Origin: an uncultured Selenomonadales bacterium
GTDB taxonomy: Bacteria > Bacillota > Negativicutes > Selenomonadales > Selenomonadaceae
DNA length: 50,725 nucleotides
Reading direction: 5' to 3'
Assembly: GCA_937910665.1 (NCBI GenBank)
Contig: CALEPR010000082.1
Span: 1 to 50,725, forward strand
Under the pieces are notes generated by a model, which searched no databases, was not told where the DNA came from, and worked only from the letters and a program-made list of their open reading frames with translations. Both the position numbers and the translations under genes were made by a program. Shown here in pieces: positions 34,620 through 42,105 of this stretch (the first letter of the stretch is position 1; every line of letters starts with the position of its first letter).

Positions 34620-34950
34620 TGAGTTTGCCCTCCTGTAAAATGTTTCTGTAGTATGGAAGTTCAGGATAATATTTGTCAAAGTAGGTGGCAGAAATGACTT
34701 TTGGCGAAATAAAAACATCATAAACTGCATCAATTTCTTCAGTTTCGCGAAGAAGTTTTGAACGTTTTTCAGTCCACTGAGGTTTTTCACCTTCAACAAT
34801 CGCCGCAAAATCAATGTCGGACTCTTCATCAAAGTCACCGCGTGCGTAACTTCCATACAGATAAACTGCGCGAACTTTGTCACCATAAATTTTTTTGTAT
34901 GCGTCAACAACTTTGTCGCAGATAATTTTCAAATTTGGCATCGCGTTCAT
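34612..34950 (-). CDS. Minimal nucleotidyltransferase (MNT)
   Basis: A 112-residue DNA polymerase beta-superfamily minimal nucleotidyltransferase. The motif GSX10DXD is complete: G33-S34 in YGSYARGDF and D45/D47 in SDIDF, with a further acidic residue in VYDVFI. In known MNT-HEPN pairs (MntA-HepT) the enzyme adds AMP to a tyrosine of the HEPN toxin and so silences it. The ATG overlaps the mod stop (ATGA), and the stop overlaps HEPN, so the two would be made in a fixed ratio with the restriction subunits. Confidence 0.88.
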   Translation of the reverse strand: MNAMPNLKIICDKVVDAYKKIYGDKVRAVYLYGSYARGDFDEESDIDFAAIVEGEKPQWTEKRSKLLRETEEIDAVYDVFISPKVISATYFDKYYPELPYYRNILQEGKLIA

Positions 34951-36482
34951 TTCCTCAACTCCTTCGGTATCGGTCTAAATGTTATTTTATTTTCCTGCAA
35001 AAATTCTTCATCAACTCGACAAGCCTTCGCATAAATTATTTTTTCGCCGTCAAACTGCGGCAATGATTTAAAAATTTTTTCTGTCAACATATTTCCACCA
35101 CGCAAACTTTTGTCTTTCAAAATTCCATTGTACAAAAGATAAATCGCTGTGCCGTCGTGTACGCCAAGCAACGCAGATTTTTTTTGCTCAAGGTATGGAG
35201 TTTTTGTTGCATTGAACCAGACAAGATTTGCAAGCTGTTCAAATTTCACTGCAGGATTTATCACGCCTGTTTTGTCAAAAATTTCTGCGCCAAGTTTGTA
35301 AAAATCAAAACTTCCTCCGACTCGACGCACTCTTTCAGCCGTGATTGTCTTGCAGTAATCTTTCTCCTCAATCAAAATAAATTTTCGCCTGCCGCCGTCC
35401 TCTGCATTTAAATTTAAAACTGCGTGCGCCGTCGTTCCGCTCCCTGCAAATGCGTCTAAAATTATTGCGTCTTTGTCTGTTGAAATTTGAAATAAATTTA
35501 TTAAAAGTTCAATCGGTTTTACTGTGTCAAAAATATTTTTATCGCCGAAAATTTTTTGCAACTGTTTTGTTCCTGCAGTCGCAGTTCCATATTTTTCTGC
35601 AGAAAACCAAGAATTTGGAACTGAACCGAGTTGAAGTTGTTCGCTCAAAAAAACTTTTAACTGCGGTTTAGTTTTTCCTGTCTTTCCGAAAATAATTCTG
35701 TTGTCGTTCAAAAGTTCAAAAAATTTTTCTTGCATAACTCTCCAACATCTTCCTTGCGGTGGCAAAAATTCTTCGCCTGTATTTGGATTTTTTATTGGAT
35801 AAGTTAAATTTGGTCGAATGTTTGGAGCGTCAAAAGGATCTGCCTTCCAAGCTCCGCGTGGGTCATTGTCGGGATTTGAAAATTTTGTTTCATCAATCGG
35901 TAGAGGATAAAACGCAAATTCTTTTATGTTGTGCCAAAATTCTGCATTGGAGGGTTTAAGCCGTCGATTTTGTTGCCGTCTTTTTTTTGCATAAGCAACA
36001 ATATATTCGTGATTGATGCTTAAATCTGTATCATTTTGCAAAGATTGTCGCGACTGCCAAGCAAAAGAAGTTATAAAATTATTTCTATCAAAAATGTCAT
36101 CGCAGATAACTTTCAAATAGGCTTGTTCGTTGTCGTCGATAGAAATAAAAATTGCTCCGTCGTCCGACAAAAATTCCTTCAAAAGTTTCAAGCGCGGATA
36201 CATCATATTCAGCCAGTCGGAGTGCGGGAAATTGTCATTGTAATTTTCAAACGCCGCGCCTGTGTTGTACGGCGGATCTATGTAAATGCACTTGACTTGT
36301 CCGCGATAAAATGGCAGCAGCGATTTTAAAACTTCAAGATTATCACCTTGCACAATCAAATTGCCTGAATTTTTTTCTCCGCAAGTCGAATCAAAATCCA
36401 AAAGTCGCATCGGAATATTTTTAAAAAATTTATTTTCTTTGTCAGTAAACTGTTCTTTACCGCTCCAAGTCAATTCCGGCAA
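34947..36482 (-). CDS. mod: Type III DNA adenine methyltransferase (Mod)
   Basis: A 511-residue beta-class N6-adenine methyltransferase: catalytic DPPY at 69-72 precedes the SAM motif FAGSGTT at 345-351. Between them lies a long variable segment (about 130-310) that probably contains the target-recognition domain. Mod alone methylates, and with Res it forms the type III complex. The start is TTG at 36482, nine bases after AGGAG, and lies right at the island edge. No simple-sequence tract that would make it phase-variable is visible. Recognition site unknown. Confidence 0.92.
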   Translation of the reverse strand: MPELTWSGKEQFTDKENKFFKNIPMRLLDFDSTCGEKNSGNLIVQGDNLEVLKSLLPFYRGQVKCIYIDPPYNTGAAFENYNDNFPHSDWLNMMYPRLKLLKEFLSDDGAIFISIDDNEQAYLKVICDDIFDRNNFITSFAWQSRQSLQNDTDLSINHEYIVAYAKKRRQQNRRLKPSNAEFWHNIKEFAFYPLPIDETKFSNPDNDPRGAWKADPFDAPNIRPNLTYPIKNPNTGEEFLPPQGRCWRVMQEKFFELLNDNRIIFGKTGKTKPQLKVFLSEQLQLGSVPNSWFSAEKYGTATAGTKQLQKIFGDKNIFDTVKPIELLINLFQISTDKDAIILDAFAGSGTTAHAVLNLNAEDGGRRKFILIEEKDYCKTITAERVRRVGGSFDFYKLGAEIFDKTGVINPAVKFEQLANLVWFNATKTPYLEQKKSALLGVHDGTAIYLLYNGILKDKSLRGGNMLTEKIFKSLPQFDGEKIIYAKACRVDEEFLQENKITFRPIPKELRK

Positions 36483-36496
36483 AATTTTTCACTCCT

Positions 36497-36534
36497 AAAT
36501 TTAATCATAAAAGCCGCCGCCAATAACTTCAGTC
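36497..36534. repeat. Right direct repeat of the restriction island
   Basis: The end of pduX plus, on the minus strand, ATGATTAAATTTAGG, which resembles the first codons of cobD (ATGAATAAATTTCGG). It pairs with 31646-31683. Confidence 0.8.
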
Positions 36535-37295
36535 AAAGTTAAAAATTTTATGCAGTCGAACCTATTTTGAATTTCTGAAATTTTTTTGTCAATAAATTTG
36601 TCAGTCGCGTGAAAAAAAATTCCTGCCACAGTTCCTGAGTGCGCGACGTTGACAGTCACCGCGCCAAGATTTTTTGCAAAATTTATAATGTCTTCAAGGT
36701 GCGGTTTGTACAAAATTTTTTGATTGGCAAGCGCAGATTTTTCAACCAAGTCAAAATTTAAATCTGTTTCAAGTTCAAAAATTTTAAAGTCACTGCGGCG
36801 ATTAAAATTCAGCGTGTCAATTTCTCCGCCGAAATCGAAAATTGCTACTGAAAATTTTTCCTGCAGACAAATATTTTTTATTAACTTACCTGTGACAGGA
36901 TTCATCGCCACAACGCCATCGAAAAAAACTCCGTCGGTCGGCTCAATCTGTGCGGCAATTTCAGCAAGTATTAGTGTTGATAAAAATTTGTTTGAAAAAT
37001 TTGCAACTGCCCTTGCGACTGCCGCCAAGTCCGCCGAACTTGATGCCATACCTTTTGACTTTGGAATTTCTGAAGTTAATTTTATTCCGAAATTTTTTTC
37101 AACCTGCAACAAGTCCAAAATTTTTTCAAGCATCAGCAAAGATTTTTCGCCCAAGCCTTCGACGCAAAAAAATTCGTCCGACACCTCGACAGTTGAAAAT
37201 TTTTTTATCGGACAGGTTATTAAAATTGGTTCGCCGCGATAAATTCCCTGCACAAGTTCGCCGCAAGAACCAGGCACTTTAACTTTCAAACGCAT
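36501..37295 (-). CDS. pduX: L-threonine kinase, PduX-like (GHMP family)
   Basis: A 264-residue GHMP kinase. VPGSCGELVQG at residues 8-18 is the PduX N-terminal signature, the ATP loop is PKSKGMASSSADLAA, and motif 3 is VAHSGTVAGIFF. PduX makes L-threonine-O-3-phosphate, the substrate of CobD, so kinase and decarboxylase together supply the aminopropanol linker of cobalamin. It overlaps the upstream kinase gene by 17 bases. The end, EVIGGGFYD, is duplicated in variant form before cobD across the island. Confidence 0.85.
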   Translation of the reverse strand: MRLKVKVPGSCGELVQGIYRGEPILITCPIKKFSTVEVSDEFFCVEGLGEKSLLMLEKILDLLQVEKNFGIKLTSEIPKSKGMASSSADLAAVARAVANFSNKFLSTLILAEIAAQIEPTDGVFFDGVVAMNPVTGKLIKNICLQEKFSVAIFDFGGEIDTLNFNRRSDFKIFELETDLNFDLVEKSALANQKILYKPHLEDIINFAKNLGAVTVNVAHSGTVAGIFFHATDKFIDKKISEIQNRFDCIKFLTLTEVIGGGFYD

Positions 37296-38076
37296 TTTCT
37301 ATAACAACTTCTTCGTCCTCGTCGTCAAACTTTATAAAATCTCCGTCCGCCTGAAGTTTCCAAGTTTCATTGGCAGACGCAGAATTTTCCAAAACGCGCT
37401 TAACATTTTTGCCGTCGCTGTTGTGATAAAAATTTTCTGCAGCCTCGCGCGACAAACCGCCTTGAACTTTTCTGTCAATCAGACGCTCACGCAAAATATT
37501 TTCTTCAGCCTGAATAAAAACTGTGTAGTCGGCAAGGACGCGAATGTTTGTCCAGTGCGAATCTTTCAGCAGCAGATAATTTCCTTCCAGCAAAATAATA
37601 TCGTCCTCGACGCTCAAAGCATTTTGCACAACGTCGTGAATTTTTCTGTCATAAATATTCCAGTCGGTTCCTTCCTGTCTGACTTCGCGCAGTTTAGTTT
37701 GCAAAGTGTCCACGTCGAAAGTTTCCGGCGCACCTTTAATGTCATTCAGCAAAATTTTTTCGCCGTCAATGTCTGTCGTGTTTGCTTTAAGATATTCAGC
37801 CGAGTAGTGATAACCGTCCGTGCCGAGTGCGCGAATATTTGTAAATTGAATTTCTTCGCGGCTAAGTTTTTCAAGAAATTTTGCAAGCGAAGTTTTTCCT
37901 GTTCCGGGCGGCGCGGCAATATAAGCTACAACTTTTCTGTCAGTGACTGCTTGCAGTTCGGAAAGTTTACGCAGGAAAGGTTTAAAAATATTTTCCACAG
38001 CGTCGGCAGAAAATTTTAAATCCTGCGGCAAGCCGTTAATCTCAGTCGAAAAATTTATCCAAGTCTTTTCAGACAT
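37279..38076 (-). CDS. P-loop nucleoside/nucleotide kinase family protein
   Basis: A 265-residue soluble kinase related to uridine kinase and pantothenate kinase. The P-loop is APPGTGKTSLAKFLEK (about residues 54-69); LGTDGYHYSAEYL is an acceptor-site segment, and DDIILLEGNYLLL is the conserved strand with the acidic residue; a RERLIDRKVQGGLSREAAENF lid follows. The substrate is unknown (nucleoside, sugar or pantothenate-like). It is the first gene of the pduX/cobD operon, which hints at a cofactor-related role. ATG 38076 follows GAGGTGAT. Confidence 0.78.
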   Translation of the reverse strand: MSEKTWINFSTEINGLPQDLKFSADAVENIFKPFLRKLSELQAVTDRKVVAYIAAPPGTGKTSLAKFLEKLSREEIQFTNIRALGTDGYHYSAEYLKANTTDIDGEKILLNDIKGAPETFDVDTLQTKLREVRQEGTDWNIYDRKIHDVVQNALSVEDDIILLEGNYLLLKDSHWTNIRVLADYTVFIQAEENILRERLIDRKVQGGLSREAAENFYHNSDGKNVKRVLENSASANETWKLQADGDFIKFDDEDEEVVIENAFES

Positions 38077-38095
38077 CAAAAATCACCTCGCGAGA

Positions 38096-38124
38096 AATAT
38101 ATCACATTGCAAAATCTAAAGCAA
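38096..38124 (-). promoter_or_regulatory. Promoter of the kinase-pduX-cobD operon
   Basis: On the minus strand TTGCTT (plus 38119-38124), 17-base spacer, TATATT (plus 38096-38101). No cobalamin riboswitch is seen in the leader, which is only about 20 bases. Confidence 0.6.
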
Positions 38125-38186
38125 AAATTTTTTGCTTGCAAAGAGATAAATTTTCTTGTACCCTTCGCTATGCAAATTTTTACTTT

Positions 38187-38192
38187 TATAAT
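38187..38192 (+). promoter_or_regulatory. -10 element upstream of fliB
   Basis: A perfect TATAAT with only a poor -35 (TTCGCT) 17 bases upstream; about 40 bases before the fliB start. Confidence 0.4.
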
Positions 38193-38231
38193 CTGTAAAT
38201 GAAGAATGAAAATTGAAGCGGTGATTTGAAA

Positions 38232-39467
38232 ATGGAAAGTGAATATTTGTATTTGCAACCAAAATATGTAAGTAAATTTCAGTGCGATGGAAAAATTTGT
38301 CCGGCAAATTGTTGCAAGCGCGACTGGAGAATTTTAATCGACGCAGAAACTTTTGAAAAATATTCGCGAATTGAAAGCGACGCAAAGGAAATAACAAAAC
38401 ATCTTGAAAAAAATTCCGAAGGCGAAGGTTTTTTAATTGAGCAGGACGAAAACGGCTGTCCTTTCATGACGGAAGAATGTCTTTGCGGTCTTCAAAAAAA
38501 ATTCGGCGAAGAATTTTTGTCACAAACTTGTCTGAGTTATCCGCGACAACTTTGCAATTTCGGCGAAATTATTGAGCGAACTTTAACTCCGACTTGTCCG
38601 CTCGCTGCCGAATTGATTTTAAATTCTCCGCGATTGGAATTTGAATTTGCTCCGCTGAATCTTCCCGACTGGGCAGAGGGAAATTTAATTGTCGGCGAAA
38701 CAAATGTCCCGAAAAAAATTTATCCCTGCATCATTGAAATTCAACTGACTGCGATTTCAATTTTGCAGGAAAAAAGATTGTCTGTCGATGCGCGGCTGAT
38801 AATTCTCGGCTACTATCTTTTTCAACTTGATGAAATTATTCAGCGCGACGATCTGAAAATTATTGAAACGCTGAACAAAATTTACAGGTCGGAAGAATTT
38901 TTTATTAACCAAGTTCCTCACCTTCTCGACAGCGTAAAATTTCAGATTTTGGAATTTGCGGAAACTTTTTTTACTTTGCTGAAAAAAATTTATGGCAGCG
39001 AAAAAATTTTGACAACCGAAAGCAACAGAAAATATATTCGACAGCTTGAAAAAGTTTTCGGCGCGAACTTTTCCGCGAATGAAGATTTAAATTTCCGCGA
39101 ACTTGCAGAAAATTATTTCGACCTGCGGGACATCAAAAAAATTTTTCTGGAAAAATATTCTGCGGCATTTGAAAATTATCTTGTGAATGATTTTTTCGGT
39201 GGAGTGTATCCCTACAAAGTCGAAGGAAATTTTCAGCAAAATTTTGCGGTCTTTGTTGTGCGTTTCAAAATTTTGGAACTTGTTGCCTTGTCGATTATGA
39301 CTTTAAGTCGCGGAGATGAAAAAAATGTTCGCACAGAAATTTCTCAAATGCTGTCCGATTTGTCGATGGATCTGAATCACAATGAAAATTATCTTTCTGC
39401 CATAGCCGACGAACTTAAAAATAAATCTGACATTACAACTTTGATGCGAAGCCTTTTGGATAATTAG
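38232..39467 (+). CDS. fliB: Flagellin lysine-N-methylase FliB
   Basis: A 411-residue protein of the FliB family, which methylates surface lysines of flagellin. The cysteine-rich N-terminal region is diagnostic: KFQCDGKICPANCCKRDWRI, NGCPFMTEECLCGLQKKFGEE, LSQTCLSYPRQL and LTPTCPLAAELI, which probably bind an iron-sulfur cluster. The rest is helical. The ATG at 38232 is preferred to a TTG six bases earlier. No flagellar operon is near; the only flagellin sequence in the window is the fragment at 20223-20339. The stop codon TAG lies at the start of a heptad-repeat island. Confidence 0.9.
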   Translation: MESEYLYLQPKYVSKFQCDGKICPANCCKRDWRILIDAETFEKYSRIESDAKEITKHLEKNSEGEGFLIEQDENGCPFMTEECLCGLQKKFGEEFLSQTCLSYPRQLCNFGEIIERTLTPTCPLAAELILNSPRLEFEFAPLNLPDWAEGNLIVGETNVPKKIYPCIIEIQLTAISILQEKRLSVDARLIILGYYLFQLDEIIQRDDLKIIETLNKIYRSEEFFINQVPHLLDSVKFQILEFAETFFTLLKKIYGSEKILTTESNRKYIRQLEKVFGANFSANEDLNFRELAENYFDLRDIKKIFLEKYSAAFENYLVNDFFGGVYPYKVEGNFQQNFAVFVVRFKILELVALSIMTLSRGDEKNVRTEISQMLSDLSMDLNHNENYLSAIADELKNKSDITTLMRSLLDN

Positions 39468-39519
39468 GAATGAGGAGTGAGGAGTTAGGAATTAGTTTTT
39501 CATTCCTAACTCCTAATTA
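39463..39519. repeat. Heptad-repeat hairpin between fliB and the ACT gene
   Basis: TTAGGAA-TGAGGAG-TGAGGAG-TTAGGAA heptads followed by inverted CATTCCTAACTCCTAATT. GGAGTTAGGAAT (39481-39492) and ATTCCTAACTCC form a 12-bp stem. It could act as a bidirectional terminator between the convergent genes. Confidence 0.8.
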
Positions 39520-39535
39520 TCTTTCCCCCCTATCC

Positions 39536-39805
39536 CTAAATCTTGTGCATCACGTCAAAAATATCTTGGTGTTGAGTTTTAATTTCTACGCCAATCTCTT
39601 CGCCCTGAGTTTTCAACGCCTGTTGCAAATCGACAAGGCGAATTTTTTTTTCGTCCGACTCGGCAAAAAGTATCATATTAAAAAAGCCATTCAAAATATT
39701 TTGGTTAATAGAAAGAATATTAACTTCATTCTCTGCCAAAATTTTTGTAACCGCCGCGATAATTCCAACTCGATCTTTGCCGACGACTGTTATAACTAAT
39801 TTCAT
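39536..39805 (-). CDS. ACT-domain protein (UPF0237 type)
   Basis: An 89-residue stand-alone ACT domain, the normal size for UPF0237. KLVITVVGKDRVGIIAAVTKILAENEVNI is the first strand and helix with the ligand loop; a second beta-alpha-beta unit follows. ACT domains bind amino acids and regulate partner enzymes; this group has no settled function (some are called Gcv-type regulators). ATG 39805 follows GAGGTGAT. It has its own extended -10 promoter. Confidence 0.85.
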   Translation of the reverse strand: MKLVITVVGKDRVGIIAAVTKILAENEVNILSINQNILNGFFNMILFAESDEKKIRLVDLQQALKTQGEEIGVEIKTQHQDIFDVMHKI

Positions 39806-39825
39806 TTTAATCACCTCTGAGGAAA

Positions 39826-39854
39826 AGTATAGCACAAGACTTGCAGGATTTAAA
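39826..39854 (-). promoter_or_regulatory. Promoter of the ACT-domain gene
   Basis: Minus strand TTTAAA (plus 39849-39854), 17-base spacer, TGC-TATACT (plus 39826-39831), an extended -10 like that of ubiD. The spacer contains TCCTGCAAG. Confidence 0.55.
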
Positions 39855-39898
39855 ATTTTTTTGCTGAAAGAAATAAAAAATATTTTGGAGGGATTTTT

Positions 39899-40789
39899 AT
39901 GAAACTCAGGAAGGCTGTTATCCCCGCCGCAGGTCTCGGTACAAGATTTTTACCTGCCACGAAAGCCCAGCCGAAAGAAATGTTGCCGATCGTTGACAAG
40001 CCGACTATCCAATATATTGTTGAAGAAGCGGCGGCCGCCGGTGTCGAAGATATTATCATTGTCACCGGCAGAAGCAAACGCTCAATCGAAGATCATTTCG
40101 ATCGCTCCATTGAATTGGAAATGGAACTTGAGAAGGACGACAAAGCAGACATTTTGGAAATGGTGAAGTCAATTTCTGAAATTGCAAATATTCACTTCAT
40201 CAGACAGAAACAGACGCTCGGACTTGGTCACGCAGTTTTAACCGCAAGTCATTTTATCGGCGACGAACCTTTCGCAGTTTTGCTCGGCGACGATGTTATT
40301 GTTTCAAAAAAACCTGTCCTGCAGCAAATGCTTGAAGTTTTTAACGAATATCAAACTTCCGTCATCGGAGGACAGGAAGTTTCTCTGGACGCTATCGGAA
40401 AATATTCTTCGCTGGACGGAAAACAAATCGAGGACGGAATTTATAAAGTTCGCAACATAATCGAAAAGCCGAAACCGGAAGAAGTTTTTTCAAATGTCGC
40501 GATTCTCGGCAGATATATTTTAACGCCGAAAATTTTTCACTACCTCGAAACGCAAACGCCCGGCGTCGGCGGAGAAATTCAGCTGACAGATTCTTTGAAT
40601 CGACTCGCGCACGATGAGGCGATGTACGCTTACATTTACAAAGGTCACCGCTACGACATTGGAAGTAAAATGGGATTTCTTCAGGCAAATATCGAGTTCG
40701 CGCTCCGAAATTCTGAAGTCGCCGACAGTTTGAAAGATTATTTAAATAAACTCCATGAAAATATGGATGAAATGCTGGCTTACGACTAA
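39899..40789 (+). CDS. galU: UTP-glucose-1-phosphate uridylyltransferase
   Basis: Makes UDP-glucose for surface polysaccharide and sugar metabolism. 296 residues, full length. The nucleotide-binding start is VIPAAGLGTRFLPATKAQPK and KEMLPIVDKPTIQYIVEEA, then FAVLLGDDVI, KYSSLDG, VRNIIEKPKPEE and the C-terminal GEIQLTDSL and GHRYDIGSKMGFL. GGAGGG precedes the ATG. It may feed the WbaP-dependent pathway at the other end of the window. Confidence 0.96.
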   Translation: MKLRKAVIPAAGLGTRFLPATKAQPKEMLPIVDKPTIQYIVEEAAAAGVEDIIIVTGRSKRSIEDHFDRSIELEMELEKDDKADILEMVKSISEIANIHFIRQKQTLGLGHAVLTASHFIGDEPFAVLLGDDVIVSKKPVLQQMLEVFNEYQTSVIGGQEVSLDAIGKYSSLDGKQIEDGIYKVRNIIEKPKPEEVFSNVAILGRYILTPKIFHYLETQTPGVGGEIQLTDSLNRLAHDEAMYAYIYKGHRYDIGSKMGFLQANIEFALRNSEVADSLKDYLNKLHENMDEMLAYD

Positions 40790-40792
40790 TTC

Positions 40793-40868
40793 AATTAGGA
40801 ATGAGGAGTGAGGAATGAGGAATGAGGAATTTTTACTTTCCTACTTTCTTAATTCCTAACTCCTAATT
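40793..40868. repeat. Heptad-repeat island between galU and nagZ
   Basis: AATTAGGAATGAGGAGTGAGG-type heptads (40793-40830), a short T-rich spacer, then inverted AATTCCTAACTCCTAATT (40851-40868) that also encodes the last codons and stop of nagZ. Confidence 0.8.
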
Positions 40869-41980
40869 GTATTTAGTTGCAATTTCATTTTTAAAATTCT
40901 GCGAACAGATTCATTGATTCGCTCTTCCAAAATTTCTCCGCGCTGAACTGCATCTAAAACTCCGTCACAAATTTTTTTCTGTTGCTCATACTCATGGCAG
41001 GAAAGCAAAATATCTGCTCCGGCTTTTACCGCTTGAATTCCTAAATTTGAAAAATCATTGTATTTTGAAATCGCACCCATTCCCAAGTCGTCGGTAATAA
41101 TAACGCCTTGAAAATTTAATTCATTCCGCAAAAGATCTGTGATAATTTTCGGCGACAAAGTTGCAACATTTTGAGTATCGATCGCAGAATATTTCAAGTG
41201 ACCGACCATAATCATAAATTTTGAATTGTCCTGCTCCGCGATAATTTTTTTGAAAGGCAGCAGGTCTTCTTTTTCCAAAATATTTTTGCTGTCCTCAATT
41301 ACAGAAATATCTTTGTGCGGATCAACTTTTGCCTTGCCGATCCCGGGAAAATGTTTCAGAGTGTAGAAAAAATTTTCTTCCTCATAACCTTTCGCCGCAC
41401 TCGAAACAAATTCTGCGACAACTTTTGCGTCGTCAGAAAAACTGCGGGTGTCTTTGCTACCAACGTCTGCGACAGGCGCGAAATTTGTGTTGATTCCAAT
41501 GGCTCGAAGTTTTTTTGAAGTTTCAATCGCGTGAACTCTTGCAAGATTATAATCGCCGCTTGAACCGATTGTTTCCTGCGAAGGAGGAGGAGGCAGAGCA
41601 TGTTTCATTCTGGAAACTTTTCCGCCTTCTTCGTCCAGAGAAATGAACAGCGGAATTTTTGAATTGTTTTGAAGTTCGGCAGAAAAATTTCTAACCTGCT
41701 CTAACGTCTCCATATTCCTGTCAAAATAAATTATTCCGCCGACTTTGTAAGCGTTCAGCATAAATTTTATGTCCTCGTCAATTTGAACGCCGTGAACGCC
41801 TATAAACATCATCTGACCAATTTTTTCTTCCAATGTCAAAGTTTTTAATTCTTCCTCGACAGGATCAAATTTTTCCTCAGCGACGGAAATATTTTTCGCG
41901 ACGGTCATTTTGTTGTCAATGCAACCGCAAATTAAATTTACAAAAAGAAACATCGCTGACAGTAAAAAAATTTTTTTCAT
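40856..41980 (-). CDS. nagZ: Beta-N-acetylhexosaminidase lipoprotein, NagZ family (GH3)
   Basis: A 374-residue glycoside hydrolase family 3 enzyme that removes N-acetylglucosamine from peptidoglycan fragments. Residues 1-20 look like a lipoprotein signal with C20 in ICGC, so it is probably on the outer face of the membrane. Catalytic elements: TLKHFPGIGKAKVDPHKD with the mobile-loop His, and VIITDDLGMGAIS with the nucleophile Asp; the substrate Lys-His pair is in KHFPG. The end (TIRS) is encoded by a heptad island. ATG 41980 follows AGAGGA. Confidence 0.9.
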   Translation of the reverse strand: MKKIFLLSAMFLFVNLICGCIDNKMTVAKNISVAEEKFDPVEEELKTLTLEEKIGQMMFIGVHGVQIDEDIKFMLNAYKVGGIIYFDRNMETLEQVRNFSAELQNNSKIPLFISLDEEGGKVSRMKHALPPPPSQETIGSSGDYNLARVHAIETSKKLRAIGINTNFAPVADVGSKDTRSFSDDAKVVAEFVSSAAKGYEEENFFYTLKHFPGIGKAKVDPHKDISVIEDSKNILEKEDLLPFKKIIAEQDNSKFMIMVGHLKYSAIDTQNVATLSPKIITDLLRNELNFQGVIITDDLGMGAISKYNDFSNLGIQAVKAGADILLSCHEYEQQKKICDGVLDAVQRGEILEERINESVRRILKMKLQLNTIRS

Positions 41981-42105
41981 CACAAGTCCTCTGCTTTATC
42001 TAAAAAAAATTTTCACGGCAATTTTTTCTGCCGCTTTAATAAAGTTCATAACTTTTTTTCTCGCGAGTTCAAAAAATTTTTTGCCTTCTCCGAACCCGGC
42101 GAAAT

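Noticed and set aside
34620..34910. N-terminal extension of the HEPN frame to make a 226-residue protein
   Set aside because: The extension lies antiphase over the MNT gene with its GSX10DXD motif, and a good TTG start with GGAGGG exists at 34619.
38077..38231. Cobalamin riboswitch ahead of the pduX/cobD operon
   Set aside because: The leader is about 20 bases, too short, and no B12-box sequence is visible.
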